Positions 20,517 to 32,185 are shown, numbered from the stretch's first letter. The stretch is 39,702 bases of DNA from Hysterium pulicare CBS 123377 (GCA_000467715.1 AJFK01001057.1:1-39702), one strand, 5' to 3'. Notes: a model not told the origin generated them from the sequence alone. Numbers and translations: made by a program.

Positions 20517-23500
20517 TCAGAGGTCTCGTAGGTTCGCAAACTCAAACGAAGGTAAACCTGGTTCAGCCGAGACAGCAACCCTTGGAAGCTCCTCCACCTT
20601 CTCCTCCCTCTCGCTTTTGATTCTCCAGCCTGCCTTCGCGTCCTCTTCCACGACTACAATATCCACTTCTTTGAGCTTTGGCACTGCCGCCCTTAGCCCT
20701 GGCGCCAGCTCTCCCAACACTTTGACCTCATCAAACCCCAGGTCCCTCTCGAAAACCACGTTTGGCGGCTCCCCAGACTCTAACCTCCGTTTGACACCCT
20801 GAATGAACGGCATTGCTTTCTTCATATCGGCTTTATCAATCTTCTTGCTCACCATTTTGACATCCAGCGCAATGCCATCGAACATCTCACGTACGAGTTC
20901 GACGTACTTAACTTGCCAAGCAGGCCATGACTTTGCAACGAAGACGGTCAACCGCTTGGTTTGTTTTGGGTCGTAACGGACTTCTTTGCCCTTTGCGAGG
21001 CGTTTCTGTTGTACACTGTCCGCGGCACTAACAGCGGCTAAGGTCGAGCGGATATAATTTGATATTGCGGTGAGGGAAAGATCAGGTTCAGTTACTCGGG
21101 GGAAAGGAATGATTTGGATTGTTGATGGCTTGATAAATGATTGGTCAGTATTGTCTTTTGCTAGTGGGTGTAAAGATAGTCCACGTAGTCAATAAATCAG
21201 GGAGCTAGAACGTCATACCTTGTTCAAAACCTCTCTCCAGATGTGGTCTGCCCAGTGGGGGGCAATAACACAGATCATCTGTGCCTGAAGCTCAACATAG
21301 CGGCGCACACACTCATAGTGCATGCCGATAGATGCGGAGGCAGTAGATACACGGTAGCTATCGCGTGCTGCAGTGAAGTCATAGAATCCTGATTTAAGGG
21401 CGGCTTTATAGTTTGTCCTGTAGTAATATCAGCAAATGTGATCCCCCACTGACATAAATGCACTCACGCTTCGAATTGCTGAACTGTCTCTCGAACAAGA
21501 ACATTCAATTCGTTCTCAAATAGCTCATCCCAAAACAGTCTTGGTCCCGTCCTCTGGATGACCTCGGCATTCCTGACCCGCTCTGCCCCACGAACCTTGC
21601 TGTGTTCCTCACCACTTTTGAGAACACGTACTCCTGTATATACCTCTTCAATCCACTTTCGGAGCTCGTAGAGCTTCAGAATGATTGCATTCGCAACGGT
21701 TTCTTCAAAGTTCGCGTCTTCAACACCATCGCCTCCATCCGCAAGGGCAATTCTTGTTGCATCTGCTCCGAACTTTTTAATTGCAGCGTCTAGAGTAAGG
21801 AAATTGCCGGTGCTCTTGCTCATTTTGCTGCCGTTCAAGGTAACGTGGCCATTGATCCTGATCCCCTTGGGTAGAAATTGTGGTGCGGACTTGCCCCATA
21901 GAGCTTGATGGATATATAGAAAGAAAATCAAATGATTGGTAATCAAGTCCTTGCCGCTGATACGGACGTCCAGTGGATACCAATAAGTAAATTCTCTCCT
22001 CATGGCTTCCAAGACGTCTTTATCAATATCCGTCTCAACTTCGTTTTGGATAGCAAAGACGTAATCCCACACCCCATCAGTCATCTGCGATGCCTGAATG
22101 TTCCCAATCCCAGGCCGGGTTCCGTATATATTAGAATGGAGGTAGTGGGCAATGGTATAGTATGCCATGTAGATGGTAGAGTCGGATAAACCTTCCACTA
22201 GTTCAGATGGATCCCAGGGCAGCTTCGTACCAAGGCCATATTGTCGAGTGACGCACCACTGGGACAACCAGGCTAAAGTTTGCTCGATAGCATTCTTCGT
22301 CGCAGGGGTGAAGGAATTAAAGTTTTGCCCGTCTTCACCACGGACATGTCCGAGGACGTCGTCTCTCCATGCCTCATCAACATTACCATAGGTCAAAAAC
22401 CATTGGTCCAAGTACGCCGCAACGCATTCGTCACCAGATCTCGATATTGCCAAGCCATCAGGCTCGCAGTATATGATTGCATCGTTAGAGTCGAGCAGGC
22501 TCTGTCGGACGAGGTTTTTGGCATCCTGGACCAACTTGCCCGCGAAATCGCCGACTATTAGCCTTCCCTGGTAGAAACCCAATTTGTAGGCTTGCTCTTT
22601 CGCCTCTGCTAACTGCTGAACACTTTTCGGAGAAATGATGTTCATCTTCTTGACTAAGGTGGGAGCAATTAAATTACCGAAGCCAGGCGTTTCAATGATA
22701 GGTGAGAGATCCAGAGAAACCCATTCCGACTTAATCCCGTAGAAGTCCGCTTTTTTAGACAATTCTACTATCATGGCATAATCGTCTGGGCTGTCCGACG
22801 GTACAGAGGTAACGACACCGGTTCCCTTGGCTTCCTTGATGGTAGGCATTGGAACGACATAGACATCCCGCTGTCGGCTCATCGGAGCACCGACTATAGA
22901 TCCAATCACATCAGATCCACTCAGTTCTGCTATCTTGCGGAAAGTTCCCCACTGTGGGAAAATGCCCTGGAAAGCCATATTGCGAGCAGCTCTATCGGTG
23001 ACAAAGAAAAAGTCTTTGTCCGAAACATGGAAGATGCCGTAGACAATCTGAGGAGAGACAAAGAGATTGGTTTGTCCGTACATTGTTTCGGGCCGGAGAG
23101 TAGCCGGAACCATGTATACGTTGGCATCACTTGGGAGCTTTTCCGACAGAATCTGTTGTGCTTGTCTAGACCATTCCTTCACCTTGCATTTGAGAGCGGT
23201 GTATTCTTGCACTCGAACTGTCTCTCCCTCAGATCGGTCATGATCCAGACAAGGCTGACGGTCCTTTGGAGAATATATAGAATGTCGCTTTCCGAACTGA
23301 ATCTTTCCAAGCTCTTTCAGTCGTCTCATCTGCCATTGGATGAATGAGTCGTAATATGGATTCGCATCAGTAGTAATGAAGCTACGTCTCCAGTCAATTG
23401 CACAACCGAACTCAGTAAAGTGTTCTTGCCACAGTCGTGGGAAATAATGTAACCAATATTGAGAATCGGCAAATTTGTGTATCTCTGTTCGGGGGATACC

Positions 23501-24260
23501 TAACGACAGCATGACCTGGAATTGGTATTTGGTCTTGATGGTCTTCAGAGCGGCTTTTCCTGGGGCGGAGTTAAGTTTAAAGCCAAGACGTATACAAAGC
23601 ATTTCTACCTTTGCGGACATTGGTGAATTTGGTGACATCTTCCCTCGTCTGTGCTTGCGTTGGATTGGAAGGCGGAGCCTCGTCCTCGACGTTGGTCTCT
23701 TTGTAATCTTCAAAAGTTTTACCGAACATGGCGATTTCGTGAACAAGCTTATCCGCACACGCTTTTATTGGCATACCAGTGGCGTGATAACCTTGAGGGT
23801 ACAAAGTTCGTTTCCCTTGGGCTCTGGCAACACGACTCGCAAATTCTATTTTTGACATAGTGAAAGCATGACCTAAATGTGGGGACCCGTTAACGTATCT
23901 ATCTTGGTCAGCTCGTCCCCGGATTTAAGTAAAAAGGTTTCATTTACGGATATGCCATTGTCCCTTTCAAGATTAGCTGAACTCTGCAAAACCAAGTTTA
24001 AAACATACCGAAAAATTTGGGAAACTGAGCTCGCAACTCGTCATGGGTTATTGACCCCGGGGGATATTCTGAACACGACGGGGCATCAGACTCGAATATC
24101 CTCTCATCCTGCCACAACTTTTGATATATCTTTTCAGTCGACTGTAGGGTGTCTCTCTTCTCGGTCTGCACACCATCTATTAGCGGCCGTTGAAGGGCTC
24201 AGGAAAGGATACTACATTTTCAATTTTCATGGTACCGTGAGAACTGTGGTTTGGATCCAT
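20517..24260 (-). CDS. CDC60: Leucyl-tRNA synthetase, cytosolic
   Basis: Seven exons: 24260-24236, 24176-24009, 23963-23948, 23898-23609, 23559-21468, 21417-21219 and 21128-20517. Introns are 45-90 nt, all GT-AG. All phases close, giving 1133 residues, near the usual length of the archaeal/eukaryotic-type enzyme. It charges tRNA-Leu with leucine in the cytosol. The class I signature is PHLGH at residues 76-80, preceded by GTMAYPYVNGS. The substrate-site block [16 protein letters not shown] follows. The editing (CP1) insertion includes [17 protein letters not shown], and the second signature is KMSKS near residue 745. The C-terminal anticodon-binding part includes [20 protein letters not shown]. 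Exon 3 is a 16-nt micro-exon encoding part of GTMAYP in the active site. The N-terminus ([10 protein letters not shown]...) has no mitochondrial presequence, which supports a cytosolic role. The join of exons 1 and 2 is the least certain. Confidence 0.93.
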
Positions 24261-25040
24261 AGTCTCGGCCTGTTCCGGGCGTATGATGGGTGCGGTAGCT
24301 GCGTTGCGCTATTCGAATATTGGTGTTAGTTTAGTGAAGGTTTCGAGTCACATCTCGGAATAGATTTGGAGGGGCAGTCCGGACAAACTATTATCCGAAC
24401 ACACTGTTTTTTATCCATCAGAGCGACTCCTGTTTTGAAATTCTACTCACGACAATGAGGATGAGTGCAGTAGGACTTCGTGGCTTCACATCGTCTTTAT
24501 CCCTCATTGCTATCTTCTCAGTTGGCTCCACAATCGGATTGAATAGTAGCATCTGGTTGATTAGGCTTCTAACACGCCGCAGGAGATGCACTTGCTCCAA
24601 TCCGCTGCCACCCAGTTCAGTATCTAGGTCCAAGTCCGACTCAAGATTCAAGTTCTAAATTTAAATCTAGGATTGAGCTTGTGCATTAATGTCGGTGTAG
24701 CAACCGATTTGGGATATTCTTTAGATTAGTGGCCATGGTCAACATATTATATAGTAATAAGTAACTTTAGGAATATTCAAGCTCTTACTGTGTGGGCGAG
24801 GAGGAAGCTGTAGGAACCGGACGGGGTGGAAGCAGAAAGCAAGGTCTGAAACATGAAGTAGGTACCTACCTAGCAGAGACCTTTCCTCTCTAAATGCACT
24901 GCTAAACGGAACGCTCACCCTGCCTACCCAAAATCAAACCCTAAAGTGGACGTAACGCTCGTCTCATTATAATAGTCTATCTCTATTCGATTGCATGCCG
25001 CACAGCCAGAAGCATGACAGGCTCCCAAAGAGTTTGGACC
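24261..25040. other. Intergenic, with one unexplained minus-strand open frame
   Basis: This holds the LeuRS promoter and the 3' end of the phosphatase gene. On the minus strand, 24655-24418 is open and protein-like (LLRRVRSLINQMLLFNPIV) and starts right after an AG, but there is no ATG and no upstream exon that fits the phase. A perfect 12-bp palindrome, GTAGGTACCTAC, lies at 24858-24869. Confidence 0.45.
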
Positions 25041-26928
25041 TTAATAAATCTCATCGAAGCTCTTCCTCTCGGCCTCCTTCAACTTCTCGATATCTACCTG
25101 GCTTGCCATCGCTTCTCTGTCCGCGACATCGGATTCCTCTTCCGGCTCCTCAACCACCATATCACCCTTCAGGGCCTCCCTCAGAATGGGTCTTTCATCA
25201 CCCTTGGCACTGTGACTTCTACGGCCATCGTCACTAGTAACATCGTCGCCGTCACCCAAGGCATCGGCTCGGGCTCCGGATCCCATACCACTTGCAGCTT
25301 TCCATTCAGCCTCACTCATACGTCGCGTGATAGATTTACGTTCTTTAGACTGCGTGCGCTGCCTCGAGTTGGCTCTTTGTCGTAGTTTACTCGCTCCGGC
25401 AGAATAGCTTCCGGTTCCTGCTTTCAGTTGTTGGTTCATCCCAGGAAAATAATCGGAATCGTCCGACATCCCTTCGCCCGATACACCCGTACCAGGACGC
25501 AAATGACGCAGTATGGCTGTGGCTCTGGGTGCGGTGTGTTGGTTTGTACGGGGGATTGTAGGAGCACCTTCTTCAGCGTCACTACTAGCCTCTTCATCCG
25601 AGCACGTCGATGCATCATTCGAGGCGTCGTTTGGAGAAGCAGGCGTTTCTGCCAACGCTTTTGTGGCTGAGGTGGCTTTACGCTTGGGAGGACTAGGTTC
25701 GCCAATAGCTGGCGTGTGGTCTGCTTCTTGGGATGCAATGGGGTGGTCCTCCTTCTCTCCATCAAGTTTTGCCGTGGGCATAGCTGGCCCTCCCAGCCCG
25801 CCTCCAACGAAATCAGCTGTATTCTGACGACGAGCTTTGCGCGGCCATGGAACTTTATCATGGTTACACCCATTGGCGCAACCACCCCAACGTCTTACCG
25901 GAATGGTGGGGGAGGCCGTGTAAGGAGGTGGAGGGACAGCTTTACTTGGGCTGGCGGTTGTAGCCGAACTGGCACTATTTGTTTGGAGAGCAGCGGCGCG
26001 TCGTTTCAATTCGGACCATGTGCGAAGCTCATTTTGGAGAATGTACTTCCTGTTGGATGGATTCTGCTTCATGATAATAAATTCGCAGTGGTTAATGTTA
26101 CGGAGATCTTCGAAGTATTCGACCGACCAGTGGTACCTATACAATCATTAGTATAACATGTTCTAGAGCAGCTTTGCATATGTTCCCTCTCCTGGAAGTT
26201 TGACGATCGCTCACCATTTCATCAGGAATACTCGAGTCATCAGCCCATGGGTGACAAGCACACTAACACTGGGAAAATCCTCTTCGCCAAACTGTCTCCA
26301 TAGACTCTCATTGAAGCCACTTATCCGATCATACGCATCCGCAGCACTCTCACCGTTCGGGATCCTGTAGAAAAAATGTCCATAGTCGGCCCTCTCCTGC
26401 CACATTCTCTCCATTTCCGCCGAGCATGGCTGGAAGTTTCCAAAGTCTTGTTCTCGTAGTCTTGGCTCTTCAAACACTTTTATTTTATGGCGAGGAAAGG
26501 GCGAAGGTGTAGGATCGTCGGACGTCAATGAGCGGAGGATGCCCTCAGTGGTCTCACGAGTTCGGCGGTAAGGAGATGTGAAGAATTGTAGTGTATCGTC
26601 TGGTTTTAGCAAGGATCGGAGACGACGGCCTGCCTCTTCTGCCTGTGAGAAAGTTAGCCAACTGATCTTAAACGTAGCCCCACCTCGTCAAAGTAGATCA
26701 CGTTCATTCAAGCATGGTATCTTTAGGAGCAAGAGAGGTGAAAGCCATACCTGATTCCAGCCATCGGCTGTTAACTTGACCCTATGATCGGGTATAAACT
26801 GGTGAATGTCTCTATTCTTGTTTCCCTCCGATTGCGCATGTCGCACCAGAATAATCATCTATCATCACGGTTGGCAATTGGATTGGAAATGGATCAACGG
26901 AAGCAGAACTTACCCGAGGTTTTCCCAT
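25041..26928 (-). CDS. Histidine phosphatase superfamily protein, DET1-like
   Basis: Four exons: 26928-26914 (15 nt), 26858-26751, 26642-26215 and 26136-25041, with introns of 55, 108 and 78 nt. The model gives 548 residues. The catalytic domain fills the first 230 or so. It has the RHG-type motif LVRHAQSEGN with the nucleophile His at about residue 12, FTSPYRRTRET, an acidic block around REQDFGNFQ, and the second catalytic His in VLVTHGLMTR. This set fits the phosphoglycerate mutase-like histidine phosphatases, close to yeast Det1 (YDR051C), an acid phosphatase linked to sterol transport. The C-terminal 300 residues are disordered, rich in Ser, Ala, Glu and Pro. They include a small Cys/His cluster (GGCANGCNHDK) and an acidic end. 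The tail is usual in filamentous fungi as far as I recall. Divergent from the PRKRIP1-like gene. Confidence 0.85.
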
Positions 26929-27360
26929 GGTAAGATTTTTATGACTCAAAGTTGAGAAAGGTTTCCTGTAGTTTGGCTATGGAAAACGCAAGATACTCGA
27001 AGAGCGAGGAGGGGTTTACAGGAAGAGGGGAGTCTGAAGCGTGAAACAATGTTTGGAGTAGCGTAGATCTGAGGGCGATTTCGGTTGTGCTTCTGGCCGC
27101 TGCAGTCCGCCGGAACATTTTGATAGGCTTGGCCCTGCAGGCATGTTGCCATCTTTCCGACCTCGAATTGACCTCAGAAAACTTCACCACTTGGCATACG
27201 CCCTCATCACTCGTCGCCCACAAGCCCATTCTTAATAGACCTCATCAAGCAATACGGCGACGTCACACTTTGCTACCTGCTGAGAACCATTACTTTTCCT
27301 CTGCTCCGCCCAGAGCCTTCTACGCTTACCAACACCTTACCCGCAACCTGCACACCCGCC
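26929..27360. promoter_or_regulatory. Shared divergent promoter region, phosphatase and PRKRIP1-like genes
   Basis: The 432 bases between two outward-facing ATGs must serve both genes. ORFs in it are short and overlap on both strands. No clear TATA box; the plus side just before 27361 is C/A-rich like a leader. Confidence 0.5.
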
Positions 27361-27972
27361 ATGTCTGAACCCATTCCGGAATCGATACCCACATCAGCAG
27401 ACCCGCGCTCAAAACGACCTACCAAGAAACGCGCTCTGACCCCCCGCTCCGCCCAGTCCGCACAAGTCGAAGCCCTCTTCGCGAAACCCGACCGCGACAT
27501 CCAGCTCCCTGCCGGTCCTAAGTCCAAATCACTCGCGCCTCCCCCAGAAATTGTCGCAAATGTGCAAGGAAGCAGCGCTGGTGCGGGAAGCGGGGAGTTT
27601 CACGTGTACAAAGCGAGTCGGAGGCGGGAGTATGAGCGGTTGCGGATGATGGATGAGGAGGTGAAGAAGGAGGAAGCAGAGAAGATGTTCCTAGAGAAGA
27701 AGGAGGAGTTGGAAAGGAAGGACAAGGAGAAGACGGAGAAGAATAAGGCGAGGAGGGAGAAGGCGAAACAGAGGAAGGCTAAAAAAGCCAAGGGAGAGAA
27801 GATGGATACCGACGATAATGAGAAGGAGACGGCTACGAAGATCAAGAAGCCAGGTCCGAATCCAGGAATAAGGATTGATGAAGATGAAGGAGAGAATGGG
27901 ACTGTGACAAATGGAGATGGCGAGATCAAAAATTCAGATGAGATCGGTCTCGTCATTCATGATGATGATTGA
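27361..27972 (+). CDS. PRKRIP1-like / DUF1168 spliceosome-associated protein
   Basis: Intronless gene for 203 residues. The family signature is seen at about residues 68-95: VQGSSAGAGSGEFHVYKASR followed by RREYERLR. A long, very basic and acidic helix follows (about 95-150, rich in Lys and Glu), then a disordered acidic C-terminus. In animals PRKRIP1 is a nuclear protein found in activated spliceosomes, where its long helix bridges parts of the particle. The fungal proteins share the core, so a splicing role is the reasonable expectation. The ATG at 27361 is the first in frame after a C-rich leader. Divergent from the DET1-like gene. Confidence 0.88.
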   Translation: MSEPIPESIPTSADPRSKRPTKKRALTPRSAQSAQVEALFAKPDRDIQLPAGPKSKSLAPPPEIVANVQGSSAGAGSGEFHVYKASRRREYERLRMMDEEVKKEEAEKMFLEKKEELERKDKEKTEKNKARREKAKQRKAKKAKGEKMDTDDNEKETATKIKKPGPNPGIRIDEDEGENGTVTNGDGEIKNSDEIGLVIHDDD

Positions 27973-28498
27973 GTGCAATGCGCCAGTCTACGTGCACGTA
28001 GATGGAGCCAGTCATGGCTCTTATGAGACCTTTCCCCTACTACCCTAGATCAGGTATATGCGAAAGACAGGATAATAGTAAGCCCTCACGGTATGTCAAT
28101 CCATCCAAAGGATAGTGGAGACTAGATCGCGTGGTATGTGGTGACAACTCTAAAATGCACAGGTATACACGGCGGTCACCATTATTCTCTCTCATTTCGA
28201 TCGTTCAATTGTTCAAGACAGAATGAATGTGAAAGGCGAATGTCACTGGTTAATTGGCAATCCACAAGTTGTATTGCGACCAAGTGCTGAAAGGCTTTGC
28301 GACTGAGATCTTTCCGCGTGTTGCGAAGACTCATTCGACTTCATAGTATGTCCACCCTGCTAGGTAACTGATATCTGATTCAAGCAATCCTTAATGTCAC
28401 AGTGACACCATTGAAAGCCGCCTGCTTGGTATCTAGTGTGTTGTCAAGTCAAAAGAAAGTACCATAGGTATTCATAACACCCCTACGAGAGTTGCACA

Positions 28499-28703
28499 AT
28501 GGGTGTCATTATTCGTCATACTATGAACCCTTTTGCCGGTACAAGTCTGAAAGGTCCTATTCCATATACTGTTTTCTGACTAACCTTAAGGATGTTAACT
28601 TGCTTTTATGCTCCTCCCATAGTCTAAATTAGCTGTGTAGGCTGGTGGTAAAGAAAATAGTAGATGCAGACCCATAGTCCGGAACGACAAATTCTGACAC
28701 CCG
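28499..28703 (+). repeat. Dispersed repeat, copy 1
   Basis: About 205 bp that align along their whole length, in the same orientation, with 34771-34976. Shared words include ATGGGTGTC, AAGTCT, CTTAAGGAT, TTTGCTTTT-like, CCATAGTCTA, AAGCTGGT/AGGCTGGT with GTAAAGAA, and AACGACAAA. Identity is near 70% by eye. It carries no ORF and no terminal inverted repeats. It ends about 320 bases before the F-box gene at 29026. Confidence 0.75.
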
Positions 28704-28890
28704 TGTGGTGTACCTTGCCAACTTTAGATTAGTATGGCTGATGTTGTTGTCCATGATTGCTCCTTAAAAGGCCCCACTGAAAGTAGAAGAGGAGGTCTGA
28801 AGAAGGGAGGATGTGAAGTTGAAAGGCCGAGGTCAGAAACTAGCGCGGAGTGCTGGTATTAATGAAGTTCAGATGAAGGTGAAACTCGAG

Positions 28891-28907
28891 GGTGAAATTA
28901 TTTCACC
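28891..28907. promoter_or_regulatory. Near-perfect dyad in the F-box gene promoter
   Basis: GGTGAAAT and ATTTCACC form 8-bp arms around a single T, about 120 bases before the ATG at 29026. Such dyads can bind dimeric regulators, but no known consensus is recognised and chance is possible. Confidence 0.3.
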
Positions 28908-29025
28908 AGTCTCATTTGACCGGAAGAGATGGAGTATTTCTTTCCGCGTTGAACCTCACACCCACAATCCATAAAGTCTACCACCTCTTGACTTTCTAAC
29001 ACTGATTTCGTCCAAGCTATACAAC

Positions 29026-29838
29026 ATGACCAAACCAAATTGCCCTCACCTGCCGGTCGAACTCTGGGGTCGCATTCTCGAACTCGTACCTGATACCTAT
29101 CTTCTATGGACAGCCTGTCGACGAGTGTCACAAACCTTTCGAAACGAAGTTGATCGAGTCCTTGTCAGTCAATGCCGCATTAAAGACATTTGCATTCACC
29201 TCAAAGCTGACGGTCCACTGGATCGGGACATTCTTTGCGGACTAGACCTTAAGTTTCATCGATTCTCCGAAGATGGAGCCCGAGCTTACTTCAAATGCCA
29301 CAATGATTGTGAAGCGCCAAAATCGGAGGATTGCACTCCGACATGGAAGTCCCTTTGGGAAAAATCTCAATGGGGCTCTTACCTGCCTAATCCCATTCAC
29401 TACAAAAGTGGTCAAAAACCAAACGAAAAACCCAACGGGCTCTACAGTATCGGAGACAAAGGATCAATGACCTCAACGAACGATACGGAACTTCCAGGCC
29501 TCAAAGCCTATGGCGAGGAACTCGAGATTTCATTCTATTGGCGAGAGATGCTCAACCTCTACTACCGGGAGGAGGAGTATGTGGCACGAATGAAAGCAAG
29601 GAATCCTCCCGTGGAAGATGTTCTCGAAGAGCCTTGGGCATTCCCGGATCATGCGAACACTTCTTCGATGTGGCGACAGGGTAAGCAATACGACGGCTAT
29701 CGACTTCAGGCACGTAAAGCTCGTATTCGAAATTGGTACAAAGAGTATCACGACTTCGACATCAACTTTGACGATGATGGATTGGCACAAATTTTGAAGA
29801 AGCGTGTCGAGGAGTTGAGAGAGACTACGCTCTACTAG
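29026..29838 (+). CDS. F-box-like protein, 270 residues
   Basis: Intronless gene. Residues 7-45 (HLPVELWGRILELV, then LLWTACRRVSQTFRNEVDR) fit an F-box, the motif that binds Skp1 and brings targets to SCF ubiquitin ligases. After that come about 220 residues with no repeats I recognise, rich in Trp, Tyr and charged residues, e.g. WREMLNLYYREEEYVARMKA. Filamentous ascomycetes carry many such lineage-specific F-box proteins, and their targets are mostly unknown. The start is supported by the F-box beginning right after it. A diverged repeat and a dyad lie upstream. Confidence 0.75.
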   Translation: MTKPNCPHLPVELWGRILELVPDTYLLWTACRRVSQTFRNEVDRVLVSQCRIKDICIHLKADGPLDRDILCGLDLKFHRFSEDGARAYFKCHNDCEAPKSEDCTPTWKSLWEKSQWGSYLPNPIHYKSGQKPNEKPNGLYSIGDKGSMTSTNDTELPGLKAYGEELEISFYWREMLNLYYREEEYVARMKARNPPVEDVLEEPWAFPDHANTSSMWRQGKQYDGYRLQARKARIRNWYKEYHDFDINFDDDGLAQILKKRVEELRETTLY

Positions 29839-30927
29839 TGGGCCCAACTTTTCGGGAATCGGCATGAAAACGAAACTCATTCCATTTTCAAGGCTTGGTT
29901 TCCCTTAATATTTGACATCCCAAGAGCAGTGCTATGTACTATGGGGGGCTCTCCAGGTATGCTCGTATTCCGAGATCTGGTGGCACTCATTAAGCATGAT
30001 GACTATGAGCATCGCTAGGAAGGGCAGGCTCGAGTGAAGTTATGGAGGCGGAACCGTTTTGTGGTCTTCCTTGATTTCAATGGTAAATAGAGAATACATC
30101 TGGCATCCAGGCATTTGCCGTGACCTTACCTCGTGACTCAGGTCAAAAGTACCACTCTTAATGATCGGACTCCGTCTCAATCCAATGACACGCATCTTCG
30201 GTTAGGAGTCTTTGGGAATAAGTTTTAAAAACGTGGCCTAACTACAGGGGCGTAAGATAGTTTAAATCTACAACACTAACATCCAGATCGCTAGGCCATT
30301 ATGTTCCCGTGTTTCGCATGGGTGAAGGAAAGCCTGTCTAGTCTTCGCATGAAGTCTGATTAGTCTTGGGGTACATGAGGAATAGAACATACCCAGTTGA
30401 AGGCGTGCTCAGCTATTTCATAATCCATCAACCTGATAGAGTATACACTACCCAATTATCGACATCAATACCAGGCTCGAATCACCTCCCCATAGCCGCT
30501 TCGCTCCATCAATATGTATAAGCTATTCGTTCCGCATTCTCTCCAGTCGCAATCGCCTGGGGGTTTTTTTTCGTTCACGAGATGTACCAGCCAAAATCTC
30601 GTATGCAGCGTCTGCAAATCAATGATCCGCCATGTTATAGCATGACAGGGAGGTTAATTGGCCATGGTTGTTGAATGAACGTCGGTTGTAGAGAGTAGAA
30701 TAAAGAGTAAGAAGTAAGAACCATGTCGGTCTGGTTGCGGATGGTGGGTAGTTGTGCGCGATTGTCTTGATATAGCTAGTTGTCTCTTGTGCCTGGATTA
30801 TGCACCCTTGCGATGCTTCTGATGTCTGACAAAGAATAAAGATGGGTTGAGGGATAATCTTGGTTGTTTAGATTTACTCGAGCGTGGAAACTTAGCGTTG
30901 CGTTTCTAGCGACGCGATCTGGCATTC
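29839..30927. other. Intergenic, 1.1 kb
   Basis: No supported gene. Only short ORFs; an 8-T run near 30563 is isolated and no RNA gene fits before it. Confidence 0.5.
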
Positions 30928-31437
30928 TTAGTTGCACCCACGTCCCCACAGTGTTCCCATATAATAAATCACTGATATATAAATTCTTTCAAAAGTATCT
31001 TCAACATATTGATTTAAAATGCTATGTCCAACAACAATATCTCCAAAGCATTGTTGGTCTAGGTTTCTCCGGTGCTTGCACTCTCCTCCTCTTGCCCTCG
31101 TGGGGCCCAATGTAGCTTTTGGTTCTGCGGAGGGGGACGAACTCATAGAGACACCGCTGTTTCGGGAAAGAGGATATGTGTCATTGAAACCGGCCGAGCC
31201 ATAGTGTTCGATTGCGATGCCAATGCAATCGATATCTTTGTGTATGAGATCCCCCTTATCGCCAACAACGCCTTCCTCTTTGGCCCAAGCTTCGGCCAGC
31301 TCGTCTTCTGAATTCCCCCATGCTGCCCCTACTGTCAGAGTTGTTTGCGGGACTGGTGTGATCAAACTCGTGTGAAGAGCGGGGTGTTAACGGGGGAGTG
31401 GTACAAGGATCGTCGACTCGTAGGTATTCGAGGTCAT
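30928..31437 (-). CDS. Hypothetical protein, tentative two-exon model
   Basis: Unrecognised. An ATG at 31437 in a good context (CAACACCATGACC), after a C/T-rich leader-like stretch, opens a 15-codon frame. A 39-nt intron (31391-31353, GTTAAC...CCAG) would join it in phase to a 141-codon frame ending at 30928, giving 156 residues. The middle is acidic (DELAEAWAKEEGVVGDKGDL). There are no domains, signal peptide or membrane helix. The donor is weak and the intron shorter than others in this window. The C-terminal third looks less protein-like, so another intron or a wrong model is possible. Confidence 0.3.
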
Positions 31438-32009
31438 GGTGTTGAAGAATAGGTCGAGACTCGAGGGACGTCGGCGATGTGAGGAATTCGGGCGGTAAGT
31501 GGGTTTTTGCGGAGGAGAGGACGTGGTGGTGAGTGTATGGTTTCCTCTATCTGTGTGGATGCGACTTTATGATGTGGTAGCAATTTAGTAAAGCAAGAAA
31601 GCTGTGCATTTCCCAGACATAGAACTCCGACTACTCATTCATGGCCTCCGGATGATCTGCGTTGGCACCTCGAGGTGCGAATTGCGAGTTGTGGAGGTGA
31701 TCCTTCATCCCAGTTGATTCCTTGAAAGTGTAGGTTCACTCAAAAGATACGGGACAATTGAGACAATCATCTAGAACACTGTTCTTCGAGTATTTTAATC
31801 GCCCTTTCACTTTCCAGCTTAGCTCATAGAAGGTTCGCCATGGAATTAATTTTTAATGATGACCAGGCTGGCAAGCTGCGTTTTGGGGATTACGAGGTGG
31901 GTGAATGTGTACATCTGAGTTTAGAACAAATGTTGGTGGAGAAGAGAGAAGAGTAGATGATCAAAATGAATATCCCCCTCACCGTCGGATTTAGGTGTTC
32001 AAAATTCGT

Positions 32010-32185
32010 AGATCACCCCAACATACTTTTAATTATGCTCTAGCACAACTATAACTTACCAATAAGTTATAAAATTAATTAAGTAGATAGTTTTAAATCT
32101 AAATATTTTATATATAAAGTTTTATTTATTTTTATAATTAAATAAAGGCTCTTTATTGTTCTTAAGTTAAAGGTAAATAAGAAGT
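32010..32185. repeat. AT-rich, TpA-rich island
   Basis: About 175 bases made almost only of A and T, rich in TA steps and poor in C and G, in sharp contrast to both sides. This is what old repeat-induced point mutation or a decayed mobile element leaves behind in many ascomycetes. No coding remnant can be recognised. Confidence 0.5.

Larger units (their letters stand above)
27973..29025. other. Intergenic, 1.05 kb, with repeat copy and dyad
   Basis: No ORF of interest. It contains the first copy of the 205-bp dispersed repeat and, near the F-box gene, an inverted repeat; both are listed separately. Confidence 0.5.

Noticed and set aside
24858-24869. Palindrome GTAGGTACCTAC as a regulatory site
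   Set aside because: TAGGTACCTA-type words are, as I recall, widespread in ascomycete intergenic DNA; nothing ties this one to a gene.
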